A stretch of 64,000 nucleotides of DNA from CAKUIA01 sp044433115 (GCA_044433115.1 JAWXTY010000002.1:1-64000); one strand, 5' to 3'; positions 8,458-17,907 are shown, counted from the stretch's first letter. Made by a program: numbers and translations. Notes: generated by a model from the letters alone, not told the origin.

Positions 8458-9591
8458 ATGAGTGATTATTATGAATTATTAGAGGTTGCTAAAGACGCCT
8501 CTGCTCAAGAAATTAAAAAGGCTTACAGGAAATTAGCTGTAAAATATCACCCCGACAAAAATAAGGGAGATAAGGCAGCTGAAGAAAAATTTAAGGAAAT
8601 TTCTGAAGCCTATCAGGTTTTATCTGACGACGACAAACGTGCAGCCTACGACAGAATGGGACACCAAGCCTACACTTCTGGAGGTATGGGTGGTATGGGA
8701 GGCGGCGGCTTCCGTGGTGGTCAAGACCCATTCGACGTTTTCCGTGAAGTATTCGGCGGCGGAGGAGGTGGTATCTTCGAACAGTTTTTTGGCGGCGGCG
8801 GCAGTCGCTCAAGACGTTCTGCTAATGACCCTGTTCGTGGCGACGACTTGCGTTTCGATCTCGAAATCACTTTAGAAGAAGCCTTTGCTGGCGTAGAAAA
8901 AACTATTAAATACAATAGGCTAAAGCGTTGCGATACTTGTAAGGGTACAGGGGCAAAAGAAGGCACTAAAAAATCTACTTGTAAGAAGTGTGGTGGCAGT
9001 GGCTCTGTAACTATGTCGAATGGATTTATGCACTTTTCTCAAACTTGCCCAGACTGTGGTGGCAGTGGCACTAAAGTAGATAATCCTTGCCCAAATTGCA
9101 ATGCTTCTGGCTTAGAGCGAGAAAGAGTTACGGAAACTATCAAAGTCCCTGCAGGAGTTGATAGTGGCACAAGGTTGCGTAAGACAGCTTCTGGTAGTGC
9201 AGGCAAAAATGGTGGCGAATATGGCGATTTATATGTAATTATATATCTAAAAGACCACGATATTTTTGAGCGTGAAGGCAGAGACTTACATTGCGAAATA
9301 CCTATACAATTTACATTGGCTGCCCTCGGAGGTAAAGTTGAAGTTAAAACTCTTTCTGGCAAGGCTATGTTGAATGTACCAGCGGGAACTGCAACTGACA
9401 CTGTATTTAGAATTAAGGGGCAAGGTATGCCTGTCCTAAATTCTACTACTGTAGGCGATTTATACGTAAGAGTACGCATCGAAGTCCCAACAAAATTGAC
9501 TTCAAAACAACGCAAAGCCCTCGAAGAATACGCCAAAGAATGCGGCGAGACCCCTCAAGAAAAAGGTGGTTTCTTTAAGGATTTGTTTTAG
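8458..9591 (+). CDS. dnaJ: Chaperone protein DnaJ
   Basis: The 377-residue protein is a complete class A J-protein. It has the J domain with HPD at residues 31-33, a Gly/Phe-rich segment with runs of Gly (about 70-120), a zinc-binding region with four CxxC repeats (CDTCKGTG, CKKCGGSG, CPDCGGSG, CPNCNASG) and the C-terminal substrate-binding domains. It stimulates DnaK ATPase and delivers unfolded proteins. grpE lies just upstream in the same direction. The glycine-run DNA is locally GC-rich. A family B foldback repeat follows the stop codon within 7 bp and probably ends transcription. Confidence 0.96.
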   Translation: MSDYYELLEVAKDASAQEIKKAYRKLAVKYHPDKNKGDKAAEEKFKEISEAYQVLSDDDKRAAYDRMGHQAYTSGGMGGMGGGGFRGGQDPFDVFREVFGGGGGGIFEQFFGGGGSRSRRSANDPVRGDDLRFDLEITLEEAFAGVEKTIKYNRLKRCDTCKGTGAKEGTKKSTCKKCGGSGSVTMSNGFMHFSQTCPDCGGSGTKVDNPCPNCNASGLERERVTETIKVPAGVDSGTRLRKTASGSAGKNGGEYGDLYVIIYLKDHDIFEREGRDLHCEIPIQFTLAALGGKVEVKTLSGKAMLNVPAGTATDTVFRIKGQGMPVLNSTTVGDLYVRVRIEVPTKLTSKQRKALEEYAKECGETPQEKGGFFKDLF

Positions 9592-9597
9592 GGGCTT

Positions 9598-9715
9598 GGG
9601 GCGTGATATTGCCCTTGATACTCCGTTTTGAGATTTTTTTGGACTCTCACGTATTAATATAACATCAACCCCAAAAAAATCTCAAATACTCGTCTGAAGG
9701 GCAATCTCACGCCCC
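9598..9715. repeat. Repeat family B, copy B1 (118-bp foldback)
   Basis: The element is delimited by inverted ends GGGGCGTGATATTGCCC and GGGCAATCTCACGCCCC, with an inner inverted repeat TTTGAGATTTTTTTGG against CCAAAAAAATCTCAAA. It lies between the convergent dnaJ and nuclease-family genes. Copies of the same length lie at 20093-20211 and 41217-41334. A bidirectional terminator role is plausible. Confidence 0.85.
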
Positions 9716-9809
9716 AAACAAAATACAGTAAGCCTTGCCTAAGAAGCAATTTGAAGCCCCTACAAAAATTTTGCGTTGCAAATTTTTGGCTGGTATAAAA
9801 AGGGAGTCT

Positions 9810-10718
9810 TTAGTTGTCTAATAAAATATTGACGTAGATGCTTCTGTGGTCGCTGGCAGTTTTGTAGGCTTTGTGGACTGTGGCTTGGGCTTGGGCTTTG
9901 GGGGTGAGGGTAGGGCTTGCCAGAAAGAAGTCAAAGGTGTTTTGTGCTTTGCCGTTTTTGTAGGAATATGTCCAGCTATCACTGCTTTCGCCTTGGTATA
10001 TTTGGCTTAAATTGGCTATTTCTTTAAAGCTTTTTATGTTGGCGTGGCTTGCGTCCTCATTGAAATCGCCACAGAGGATTAGCTTTTCATCTTTGTAGTG
10101 CGATAAGATTTTAGCAAAGCTTTCAAGCTCTCTTTGTCTATAAATCTCGCAATATTTATCTTCGGGATACTTCTCGAATGCTCGGCGACTTTTGGCGTGT
10201 AAAGTTGCTATAAATATGTCTTGTACTTTTACTAAAATCAAGCCACGCACAGACTCAAACTTGCCATCTTGGTAATCAAATTTAACATCGTCGTATTGCT
10301 TAACTTTAGCAAAGGGGATTTTGGAAAATATTGCTATACAACGATTTTCGTCTAAATTATTAAGTAGAGTAAAATATGGATATTCAAGATTTAGTGCTTT
10401 AAGTTCTCTTTGAAAAAGTTCTAAATAATCATAGCCAAGTTCTTGTACGCAAAGCACATCTGGATTTATTTCTGCTATAGTTTTAGCTATAGCTTGTCTT
10501 TGGCTTTGGGGCTTTGCCTTACTTTTATAGTAGACTCCTTCAAAGTATCTCGAGCAAAGGCAGTAGCTCCCTAAATTCCATGACATAAGTCTAAGTTCGC
10601 CATCGAGCTTAGGGGGCGTTGGGGCTATAGTCTCTTCAACTTCAAAGCTTTTAAATACTAAAAATATCGAAAATAAAGCCCAACTTATCCATAGAATAAA
10701 GTTGAGCTTCCTTTTCAT
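9810..10718 (-). CDS. Endonuclease/exonuclease/phosphatase family protein, membrane anchored
   Basis: The 302-residue protein carries the EEP-fold signatures in order: MSWNLGSY near residue 45, PDVLCVQELG (catalytic Glu), FIATLHAKS, LILCGDFNED and a C-terminal SDHRSIYV. These make the metal-dependent phosphodiesterase site used by nucleases, sphingomyelinases and related enzymes; the substrate cannot be told. An N-terminal hydrophobic stretch (residues about 6-24) suggests membrane anchoring with the enzyme outside the cytoplasm. It is the last gene of the long minus-strand run that begins near secG, 32 bp after ribE. Confidence 0.85.
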   Translation of the reverse strand: MKRKLNFILWISWALFSIFLVFKSFEVEETIAPTPPKLDGELRLMSWNLGSYCLCSRYFEGVYYKSKAKPQSQRQAIAKTIAEINPDVLCVQELGYDYLELFQRELKALNLEYPYFTLLNNLDENRCIAIFSKIPFAKVKQYDDVKFDYQDGKFESVRGLILVKVQDIFIATLHAKSRRAFEKYPEDKYCEIYRQRELESFAKILSHYKDEKLILCGDFNEDASHANIKSFKEIANLSQIYQGESSDSWTYSYKNGKAQNTFDFFLASPTLTPKAQAQATVHKAYKTASDHRSIYVNILLDN

Positions 10719-10750
10719 AAATACCTTATATTAAGTTATATTAGTTTTTA

Positions 10751-11371
10751 TTAAGACTCTTGGTAAGGCGATTTATCTCTGTTACCTAAAGCGATTTTCT
10801 CTACATATTTTGCGAGTAAATCGAACTCTAAATTCACAATCTTGCCAACTTTGCAATCGGCAAGGTTTGTAACTTCGAGGGTATGAGGGATAATCCAAAC
10901 AGCAAGTTCGCCATCGTAAGCTTCTGCTATTGTGAGAGATATGCCATCTATAGTTATAGAGCCTTTGTATACTACATATTTAGAAAAGCTCTTGTCGAAG
11001 CTTAGTCTAATGTAGATATTTTTGCCAATTTGCTCGAATTTAACAACTTCTGCCCTTGCGTCGACGTGTCCACTAACGAAGTGTCCACCAAGTCTAGTGT
11101 TAGGCAAAAGGGGACGCTCCACGTTAATTAGCGAGCCTGTCTTTACAAACTCAAAGCTAGTTAGCCTCACGCTCTCTTCTAAAAGTTGGAAAGAAGCAAT
11201 CTTGCCCTCTAGTTTAATTAGAGTCAAGCAGCAGCCATTGCAAGCTAGCGAGTCGCCTATAGACATATCGCTCAAGACATTTTCTGGCAGTTCTAATTGC
11301 AATAAATACGCTGCGTTTTCTTCGCTAAAGCTCTTAACTTTTGCTACGCCTTCTACTAATCCTGTAAACAT
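10751..11371 (-). CDS. ribE: Riboflavin synthase alpha subunit
   Basis: The 206-residue protein opens with MFTGLVEG and contains two lumazine-binding repeats (about 1-96 and 97-195), with GDSLACNGCCLTL in the first and GGHFVSGHVD starting the second. It converts two 6,7-dimethyl-8-ribityllumazine molecules to riboflavin plus a pyrimidinedione. No other rib gene lies nearby, and only 13 bp separate it from metY, leaving no room for an FMN riboswitch. It is therefore probably transcribed as part of the mixed secG-to-nuclease operon. Confidence 0.95.
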   Translation of the reverse strand: MFTGLVEGVAKVKSFSEENAAYLLQLELPENVLSDMSIGDSLACNGCCLTLIKLEGKIASFQLLEESVRLTSFEFVKTGSLINVERPLLPNTRLGGHFVSGHVDARAEVVKFEQIGKNIYIRLSFDKSFSKYVVYKGSITIDGISLTIAEAYDGELAVWIIPHTLEVTNLADCKVGKIVNLEFDLLAKYVEKIALGNRDKSPYQES

Positions 11372-11384
11372 TTTCTATCCTTTA

Positions 11385-12656
11385 TTAAGCTTGTTGAAGT
11401 GCTTGTTCGAAGTCTGCAATAATATCTTCTGCGTCTTCAATACCAACAGAAACTCTAATTAGTTCTGGGCTAATGCCAGTTGCAATTAGTTCAGCGTCAG
11501 AGAGTTGCCTATGCGTTGTGCTAGCTGGGTGAAGCACGCTTGAGCGTACGTCTGCAACGTGTATAACTTGGGCAACTAAGTTTAGTGCGTCCATAAATTT
11601 AACTGCACTTTCCTTTCCACCTTTAACGCCAAAAGTCAATACGCCAGAAGCACCCTTTAAATATTTCTTAGATTTTTCCAACTCGCTAGAGCTTTCCAAA
11701 TTAGGGTATTTAACCCAAGCAACCTTAGGGTGATTTTCCAAATATTTAGCAACTTCAAGAGCATTGTCTGAATGCTTTTTCATACGAAGAGCAAGCGTGC
11801 TTAAATTCATATTAATCACAAAGGAATTGAAAGGCGAAATAGTTCCACCAAAGTCTCTCAATATATGAGTTATGCATTTTACGATAAAGCCCATTTTGCC
11901 AAAAGCCTTTGTATAAGTTAAGCCGTGATAAGACTCGTCAGGAGTGCTTAAGCCCTTGAACTTGCCATTGTCGAAATTATAGTCGCCCTTATCAATGATA
12001 ATGCCACCCATTGAGCTTGCGTGTCCATCTGCATATTTGCTTAGGCTATGCACTACTATATTTGCACCAAAGTCTAGGGGCTTACACAATGCAGGAGTTG
12101 CGAATGTGTTATCTATAACTAAAGGCAAGTCTACTGCTTTTGCAACTCTTGCGAACTTTTCTATATCCAAAACTTTCATATTTGGGTTAGAGATAGTTTC
12201 GGCAAAGATGAACTTTGTGTTAGGCTTTACTGCTTTAATCAATTCTTCTTCGCTGAGGTCTTGGTCGATAAAAGTTGAGTCGATGCCAAGTCTCTTAAGG
12301 CTAGAGTTAAATAGGTTATAAACGCCTCCGTATACAGTGCTTGAACTTAGTACGTGGTCGCCAGCTTCGCATAAATTGATAGCTAAGGCACTAACTGCGG
12401 CTTGCCCTGTTGCGTAGGCAACTGCCCCTATGCCACCTTCGAGGGCTGCAAACTTTGCTTGTAGAGCTTCAGTAGTAGGGTTAGACAATCTTGTATAAAA
12501 GTGTCCACTTGCTTTTAAATCGAATAAATCGGCAAGGTCTTGAGCCTTTTCATACTTAAATGTAGTGCTTTGGCAAATAGGTGTAATTCTAGCTTCGCCA
12601 TTTTTTGGTTCATAGCCAGCTTGTACTGCTTGAGTTTCTAATTTATAATTTTTCAT
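11385..12656 (-). CDS. metY: O-acetylhomoserine (thiol)-lyase
   Basis: The 423-residue protein is a Cys/Met-metabolism PLP enzyme of the O-acetylhomoserine sulfhydrylase branch. It has the opening ETQAVQAGYEP, the YTRLSNPTTEALQ segment, YATGQAAVSAL, and the PLP-binding Lys near residue 206 in SLSKYADGH. The length and the AGHASSMGG-like motif after the Lys favour MetY over cystathionine gamma-synthase. It makes homocysteine from O-acetylhomoserine and sulfide. It sits 3 bp after the rluD-like gene and 13 bp before ribE. No SAM or T-box riboswitch precedes it. Confidence 0.92.
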   Translation of the reverse strand: MKNYKLETQAVQAGYEPKNGEARITPICQSTTFKYEKAQDLADLFDLKASGHFYTRLSNPTTEALQAKFAALEGGIGAVAYATGQAAVSALAINLCEAGDHVLSSSTVYGGVYNLFNSSLKRLGIDSTFIDQDLSEEELIKAVKPNTKFIFAETISNPNMKVLDIEKFARVAKAVDLPLVIDNTFATPALCKPLDFGANIVVHSLSKYADGHASSMGGIIIDKGDYNFDNGKFKGLSTPDESYHGLTYTKAFGKMGFIVKCITHILRDFGGTISPFNSFVINMNLSTLALRMKKHSDNALEVAKYLENHPKVAWVKYPNLESSSELEKSKKYLKGASGVLTFGVKGGKESAVKFMDALNLVAQVIHVADVRSSVLHPASTTHRQLSDAELIATGISPELIRVSVGIEDAEDIIADFEQALQQA

Positions 12657-12659
12657 AGT

Positions 12660-13616
12660 TTAGTGTTTCTCGTAACTTAAGTGTTTTAGCGTTTCTTTTA
12701 AATCAAGGAAATCTTGAGGAGGAGTTGTCTTTAAATCTAAAAACTCCCCTTTGTTGATTGGGTGTTCAAAAGATATTCTTTCGGCGTGAAGCATAACTCT
12801 TTGAGGAGGTTCTAAATCCTTAAATCTGTTCTTTTGGAAAGAATATGTATAGTCGCCCAAGATTGGGTGTCCCATATCTGACATATGCACTCTAATTTGG
12901 TGAGTTCTGCCAGTGTGAATTGCACATCTAACTAGACAAGCAATATTAGAATAAGTTTCCTCTATATTCCAATCTGTGTGAGCGTGCCTGCCATTACTTG
13001 CGTCGCAAACGCCCATCTTAGTCTTAAATGCAGGGTGTCTGCCTATAGGTTTCATTATAGAGCCACTTCTAACGTGAGGTACAAAGGAGATTATTGCCAA
13101 GTATTCCTTTTCAACAAGTCTCTTAGAGAACATATCTACCAACTTGAAATACGCCTTGTCAGTCTTAGCCAATACCATTATCCCCGAAGTTTCCTTGTCG
13201 AGTCTATGCACAATCCCTGGTCTTAGCGAGCCTCCAGCCTTACTTAGATTACCCTTTGTATAAAACTGCATAGCGTGAACTAGAGTGTCGTTGCCAGTGC
13301 CACTACCAGGGTGAACTACCATTCCTACAGCCTTATTTATAACTATGATATGCTCGTCCTCATAGACAACTTCCACAGGAATGTCCACTCCCTCAATCTC
13401 TGTTACAGGAGGAGGAGGCAGTTCAACTAAAACTTCGTCGCCTGCATTTAGCAAAAATTTCTTAACTATAGGCTTTTCATCAAAGATAACCTTTCCCTCT
13501 TTAAAGCACTCTTCAAGTTTAGTCCTTGAAATCTGCTCTTGAAAGTACATAGCTAGAGCCTTGTCTGCTCTCATTGCAACAAAGTCGTCTGGGTGTATAT
13601 ATAAAGTCTTTTCCAT
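12660..13616 (-). CDS. RluD-family 23S rRNA pseudouridine synthase
   Basis: The 318-residue protein has an N-terminal S4 RNA-binding domain (about residues 15-75) and an RluA/RluD catalytic domain with the signature GIVHRLDKETSGIMVLAKT; Asp140 is the expected catalytic nucleophile. The later GRTHQIRVHMSDMGHPILGD segment is also typical. RluD-type enzymes modify helix 69 of 23S rRNA, but RluC and other paralogues share these motifs, so exact target is not certain. Its start overlaps the stop of the M29 aminopeptidase gene by one base. Confidence 0.92.
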   Translation of the reverse strand: MEKTLYIHPDDFVAMRADKALAMYFQEQISRTKLEECFKEGKVIFDEKPIVKKFLLNAGDEVLVELPPPPVTEIEGVDIPVEVVYEDEHIIVINKAVGMVVHPGSGTGNDTLVHAMQFYTKGNLSKAGGSLRPGIVHRLDKETSGIMVLAKTDKAYFKLVDMFSKRLVEKEYLAIISFVPHVRSGSIMKPIGRHPAFKTKMGVCDASNGRHAHTDWNIEETYSNIACLVRCAIHTGRTHQIRVHMSDMGHPILGDYTYSFQKNRFKDLEPPQRVMLHAERISFEHPINKGEFLDLKTTPPQDFLDLKETLKHLSYEKH

Positions 13617-14728
13617 TATTTTCTCAGTAAATATTCAGGGTTAAGCTTTAGTAGAGTTTCTTCTACAAAAATGCCATTGTCTCTTATTAATTTGCCATCG
13701 AAGTAGATTTGACCACCTCCACAGCTCTCTGTTTGTATGCAAACTAAATCCCAGTGTATCTTAGAGCTATTGCCATTGTCGGCTTCGCTATAAGCTTGTC
13801 CAGGGGTAAAGTGGAAAGAGCCTGCAATCTTCTCGTCAAAGAGTATGTCTCGCATAGCTTCTGTTACGTAAGGGTTAAAGCCTATTGCAAATTCGCCTAT
13901 ATATCTAGCCCCCTCATCGCTGTCTAAAATCTCGTTTAGCTTGTCAGTATTAGAGTCGGCAGTAGCTTCAACTATCTTGCCATCTTTGAATACAAAGCGT
14001 ACATTGTCGAAAGAAATTCCGTGATAAAGGCTTGGAGCATTATATTGAAGTACCCCATTTACGCTATCTTTAATAGGGGCTGTGAAAACTTCGCCATCTG
14101 GTATATTATATTGTCCACCACAAGGTATCGCCTTCATATTCTTTATAGAGAAAGTTAAATCTGTGCCATTGCCCTTAATCTCAACTTTATCTGTGCTTTC
14201 CATCAACTTCTTTAGAGCGTCCATACCCTCTATAAACTTAGAGTAGTCGAAAGTGCAGACCCTAAAGTAGAAGTCCCTAAATTGCGAAGTACTCATCATA
14301 GCTTGTTGAGCCATCGCAGGGCTAGGCCAGCGTAGAACGACCCACTTAGTCTTGTTTACCCTATAATCTATAACAGCCTTCATCGCAGCGTGTACCTTCG
14401 ACATCTGCTCTGCTCCAACTGAAGAACTCTCGTATATATTATTAGAGCCTCTAATTGCTATATATGCGTCCATATTCTTCATCTTTGCCATCTCATAAGA
14501 AGCACGCACTTTAAGCTCTTCTTCAGTCGCATTCGCATTTAGCTTTGCGTTAAGAATTTCGTTATTTATAGATAAAAATGGATATGCACCCAATGCCCTA
14601 ACTTCTTCTATTAGAACTTCTATCATCTCTTGAGGGATTTCATACATATCTAAAAGCACCTTTTCGCCAGCTTTTAGCTTAGTGGAAAATCCACATAAAA
14701 TTTTTGCTAAATCTCTATATTCTTTCAT
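13616..14728 (-). CDS. M29 family aminopeptidase (aminopeptidase T-like)
   Basis: The 370-residue protein matches the M29 family throughout. Metal-site and structural motifs NIPDGEVFTAP, IGEFAIGFNP, GSFHFTPGQAYSE and KIHWDLV occur in the expected order in the C-terminal half. These cobalt- or zinc-dependent enzymes release N-terminal amino acids from peptides in the cytoplasm. It lies between the LolA-like gene (8 bp away) and the pseudouridine synthase gene (1-bp overlap) in the same operon. Confidence 0.92.
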   Translation of the reverse strand: MKEYRDLAKILCGFSTKLKAGEKVLLDMYEIPQEMIEVLIEEVRALGAYPFLSINNEILNAKLNANATEEELKVRASYEMAKMKNMDAYIAIRGSNNIYESSSVGAEQMSKVHAAMKAVIDYRVNKTKWVVLRWPSPAMAQQAMMSTSQFRDFYFRVCTFDYSKFIEGMDALKKLMESTDKVEIKGNGTDLTFSIKNMKAIPCGGQYNIPDGEVFTAPIKDSVNGVLQYNAPSLYHGISFDNVRFVFKDGKIVEATADSNTDKLNEILDSDEGARYIGEFAIGFNPYVTEAMRDILFDEKIAGSFHFTPGQAYSEADNGNSSKIHWDLVCIQTESCGGGQIYFDGKLIRDNGIFVEETLLKLNPEYLLRK

Positions 14729-14736
14729 CGTATATC

Positions 14737-15570
14737 CTATCTTATATCTTCTAGTAATATTCTTTCTATGTCTTTGCCTAAGCTCTCTTTTTTGAATAAA
14801 TTTGCGTCTAGGCTCTCTTTTAAATTCGCTGCAGTAATGCTAAATTTGTCTTTGTCGCCTGAGACCTCATCTTTAATCTCGGCAGTTTTAACTATCCAAT
14901 AATCATCTATCTTCTTTACAGAGCCTAAGCTAAATGTTCTCAAAAGCTCTCCTTTTGGCGAGAAGAATTGAGTTTGTTCTGGGCTATTAAACTCACGACT
15001 TAGTGCTATTTCAACATCGCCAAGCCAAGCATAAGGACTCTTTAACTTAAAGAAATACACAGCTTGAGAAATCCTGCCTGCACGCTGATACTTAGCCTCC
15101 CAATACTTATAGTCCATCAAAACATCTAAAGGAGTGTATATCAATCCCTTAGCTAGAGGCTGTAGCAAGTCTTCTGGGTTTAGTTGCCTTGTCGCATTCG
15201 TTTCAAAGTCATAAGAATACACTTGGCTCTTGCCACTAAGTTCTTCAAGGATAAATAGATAATCGTATCTATTTCCTTGCGAGTCAGCAAAGCATAGCCT
15301 TGTGTGATATGTATGATTTATGCGTTTTGCAAGCATTTCTCCAAGATAAGTGCTTGCCTTTGCTCTCTTTGGTAAATGCTTTAACTCAAAGCAGAAATAA
15401 AAATTATCAGCTTGCTTGGACATCATAAACTTAGCCCAACGCTCTGAGGCAGTTTCGGCTGAAATGTCATTGACTCTATCACTTATTTGGCGTCTTGGCT
15501 GAGCCTCTAAGCTTAAGAGTAAAAAAAAGAGCACTATAAAAGTGCTCATTAAAGTCTTTTTAAAAGTCAT
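14737..15570 (-). CDS. LolA-like outer-membrane lipoprotein-sorting protein
   Basis: The 277-residue protein starts with a signal peptide (hydrophobic LMSTFIVLFFLLLSLEAQA-like stretch) and then a single domain resembling the LolA/outer-membrane lipoprotein-sorting family: predicted long beta strands, a YKYWEAKYQRAGRISQ segment and the FFSPKGELLRTFSLGSVKKI strand pair. It is probably periplasmic and may carry lipids or lipoproteins. It lies between secG (18 bp) and the M29 peptidase gene (8 bp). The family call rests on overall pattern rather than a catalytic motif. Confidence 0.7.
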   Translation of the reverse strand: MTFKKTLMSTFIVLFFLLLSLEAQPRRQISDRVNDISAETASERWAKFMMSKQADNFYFCFELKHLPKRAKASTYLGEMLAKRINHTYHTRLCFADSQGNRYDYLFILEELSGKSQVYSYDFETNATRQLNPEDLLQPLAKGLIYTPLDVLMDYKYWEAKYQRAGRISQAVYFFKLKSPYAWLGDVEIALSREFNSPEQTQFFSPKGELLRTFSLGSVKKIDDYWIVKTAEIKDEVSGDKDKFSITAANLKESLDANLFKKESLGKDIERILLEDIR

Positions 15571-15588
15571 ATGCTGTAGAATTTAATA

Positions 15589-16023
15589 TTACTTAGCAGT
15601 TTCTTCTTCTGAGCTTGTTGTTTCTGTTACTGGTGTAGCTTCAGCAGGTGTTTCACTTGCAGGAGCTTCAGCAGGTGTAGCCACTTCCATCATAGGTTGA
15701 GCTACTGTAGTTGAGCTTTCTTCTGTAATTGCGTCAAAGCTTGGTGTAGCAACTGCAGTTTCAGCAGAAGAGTCGCTTGAAGCGTAGATATAACCTAAGT
15801 ACAAGCAAAATGCCAATATGAAATATAATACCACAGCTCTAACTGTAAACTTTGTCAATATATTAGATGCTTCGCCACCAAAAGCAGTTTCTGCAGCTCC
15901 ACTACCTAAGGCAGAACCCATTCCAGCGTCTGAATTAGGCTTTTGCATAAGTACAAAGAAAACAAGCACTACACAGATTAGTACCATTAAAAAAGAAAAA
16001 ATTCCTAAAATTATTGCGTCCAT
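15589..16023 (-). CDS. secG: Protein translocase subunit SecG with extended tail
   Basis: Residues 1-85 are a typical SecG: two membrane helices (about 3-27 and 60-82) separated by a cytoplasmic loop containing MQKPNSDAGMGSALGSG. SecG assists the SecYE channel in protein export. The last 60 residues form a low-complexity Ala/Thr/Glu/Pro-rich tail absent from E. coli SecG. It heads, or is near the head of, a seven-gene minus-strand run ending with the nuclease-family gene. An 80-bp gap separates it from the upstream YyaL-like gene. Confidence 0.92.
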   Translation of the reverse strand: MDAIILGIFSFLMVLICVVLVFFVLMQKPNSDAGMGSALGSGAAETAFGGEASNILTKFTVRAVVLYFILAFCLYLGYIYASSDSSAETAVATPSFDAITEESSTTVAQPMMEVATPAEAPASETPAEATPVTETTSSEEETAK

Positions 16024-16103
16024 TTTTATTATATATTTAATTTAAACTATTCATTAAGGACTAATTTTTCAATATAATCAAGGATTTTTTTTAATTTTTA
16101 GCT

Positions 16104-17624
16104 TTATTTTAAATTCTCTTTTGCAATATTGATTTTTTTAACAGTACTTAAGCTAATTAGAGGGTTAAATCGCTTGGCAAGGCGTAGCGAAAAGTCGAAG
16201 CCTGTACTTTGGGTAGGCGAGTCTAAGGTAGAGTTGAATATATCCTTAATTTTTGAGTCTAATTCATTTGTGATATTTAAATTGTGCATATCGCAATATA
16301 GTTGAACTAAGACCCCATTTGTAGAGGTATAAGAGTCATCTTCTATAGAGCATAAATTGATATATTTTGCTAAGGTAGAGCTTTCTGGAAGCTCTAAAAC
16401 CATTGAGTTTAATGTTCTATGATTTTTCTTTAAACGCAATAATATTTGATTTACGAGCTTTAAACTACTTTCATTATAACTTACTATATAAGAATTTAAT
16501 AAGGCCCTTGCCAAGTATACATAGCCCTTTGCTCCAGAGATGCCTCCTTCTTTGAAATTTGCAGCAAGTGCGTGTCTCTTTTTTAGTTCGCTATCTAAAA
16601 AGACTACAAACTTTTCTATGCTTTGCTTATAGCTTTCGTCCTTAGTAATTTTGTAGGCATAAGAAAGTATAGTTAGCGAAAATGCGTTGTACAAAGTATT
16701 TTTAGAGCCTTCTATGACAAAAGAGCCATCTTTATCTTGGCAAGATTTAATCTCATTTGCAAATTCCTTTACTAAATCCACGTTTTCAAAGTCATCAAAG
16801 CTTAGGATATATTCAGATAAAGCCCTAATATAAAACGACCTATGTATGAAATCTGATTTATCGCCCTCTTTCGCTTTTTTGACTATTTCCTCGTAGGCAA
16901 TATTCTTAAGCTTTGTTCTCAATATGGAAAATTCAGCAATAGTACAGTTTCTAAATATTAGTCTTGCAGACTCACTAATTTGTGCTGGCTTAAACTTTTC
17001 ATTGTAGCCAAAATCTAACATAAAGGCGAGCTTATCCATATCCTCATCTAAGAGTTCAAAGGGAAATTCACTTGGAACGTCCTCAAGTAGATAAAAACTT
17101 TTAGAGAGCTTTAAAAATCTATTGTAATTCTTATGATATATATTTACCAAGCCTTTTAAGGTGTCGTCTATAGAAGGTTCGGCGTTCTTATCTTCGTGTT
17201 TAAATGTTGGGTTTGTGCTTGTTAAAATTGGATACATCTTAGAAGTAAGCACCCCACAAGTGATATTTACATTCTCGCCAATATTACAGTGCAGTGCCTT
17301 CAATGCAAGGTGGTCAGCTGGATAAAGTTCTGGGTCTAATTCAGTGTAAATAAAATGTTTTTTAATTATATCTTCGCTTTGAGACTCTTTTCTAAAAGTA
17401 TCACCTATGGAAAAGAATATAGGCATATCCTTTTCTCTAGCGAGTTGTTCAGCTTCTGTTCCCCAATTAGCCACAAGTCCTGTACTTTCCTCTGCTGAAA
17501 GCTCTGGGCTTTGACTATACTTATTATTTTTACAATAGAGCCACACAGACAACACAACAAGCCCCAAGAGCAAAAGTCGCCTAAATGCTCTCACGAAAGA
17601 AGTCAGTTTGTCTCTACTATTCAT
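16104..17624 (-). CDS. YyaL/DUF255-like protein with degenerate thioredoxin domain
   Basis: After one membrane helix, the 506-residue protein has a segment resembling the thioredoxin-like domain of YyaL/DUF255 proteins (NWGTEAEQLAREKDMPIFFSI) and then a long helical region such as an alpha/alpha barrel. The CxxC that normally follows FLSIG is missing (here GDTFRKES). The start at 17624 (MNSRDKL) is chosen over the longer frame from 17666 because a promoter (TTGCAT at 17674-17679, TATTAT at 17650-17655) overlaps the upstream codons and places the transcript start near 17643. The function of the family is poorly known. It may be a structural remnant of a redox protein. Confidence 0.6.
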   Translation of the reverse strand: MNSRDKLTSFVRAFRRLLLLGLVVLSVWLYCKNNKYSQSPELSAEESTGLVANWGTEAEQLAREKDMPIFFSIGDTFRKESQSEDIIKKHFIYTELDPELYPADHLALKALHCNIGENVNITCGVLTSKMYPILTSTNPTFKHEDKNAEPSIDDTLKGLVNIYHKNYNRFLKLSKSFYLLEDVPSEFPFELLDEDMDKLAFMLDFGYNEKFKPAQISESARLIFRNCTIAEFSILRTKLKNIAYEEIVKKAKEGDKSDFIHRSFYIRALSEYILSFDDFENVDLVKEFANEIKSCQDKDGSFVIEGSKNTLYNAFSLTILSYAYKITKDESYKQSIEKFVVFLDSELKKRHALAANFKEGGISGAKGYVYLARALLNSYIVSYNESSLKLVNQILLRLKKNHRTLNSMVLELPESSTLAKYINLCSIEDDSYTSTNGVLVQLYCDMHNLNITNELDSKIKDIFNSTLDSPTQSTGFDFSLRLAKRFNPLISLSTVKKINIAKENLK

Positions 17625-17649
17625 TATGTTGTGTAAATAATCTTTCGAC

Positions 17650-17679
17650 ATAATAAACAAAAACAAGATCCCTATGCAA
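17650..17679 (-). promoter_or_regulatory. Probable promoter of the YyaL-like gene
   Basis: On the minus strand TTGCAT (17679-17674), an 18-bp spacer and TATTAT (17655-17650) precede the ATG at 17624 by 25 bp. It overlaps the alternative upstream ATG at 17651, arguing against that start. Confidence 0.5.
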
Positions 17680-17886
17680 GCTTATTTTATAAGGGGGCTT
17701 TTAAAAATTGGTTTTAATTAGGAAGCAAAAACAAAGTTTTTGCCCTACGATAGGCTACAATTGCTCTTTTTAGCCTATTTTTGCTTGAATTTCCTTGCTT
17801 ATCTCCTTAGATAGCGATGCTATCTGCGTCGAACACAAGAAAATTACGCTAAAAATAATCTTAAAAATAGCTAATTGCCAATTTTT

Positions 17887-17907
17887 AAAAGCCCCCTTGG
17901 GCTTTTT
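17887..17907 (+). terminator. Intrinsic terminator inside the first array unit
   Basis: AAAAGCCC and GGGCTTTT form an 8-bp stem with a four- to five-base loop followed by T residues. The same structure recurs at 18088-18108 and 18420-18441, one per repeat unit. Confidence 0.65.

Noticed and set aside
9039..9536. A 165-codon open frame antisense to dnaJ
   Set aside because: It lies wholly inside a well-supported gene and its product looks like a reverse-strand shadow.
12657..12659. A SAM or FMN riboswitch ahead of metY or ribE
   Set aside because: Only 3 and 13 bp separate these genes from their upstream neighbours, leaving no room.
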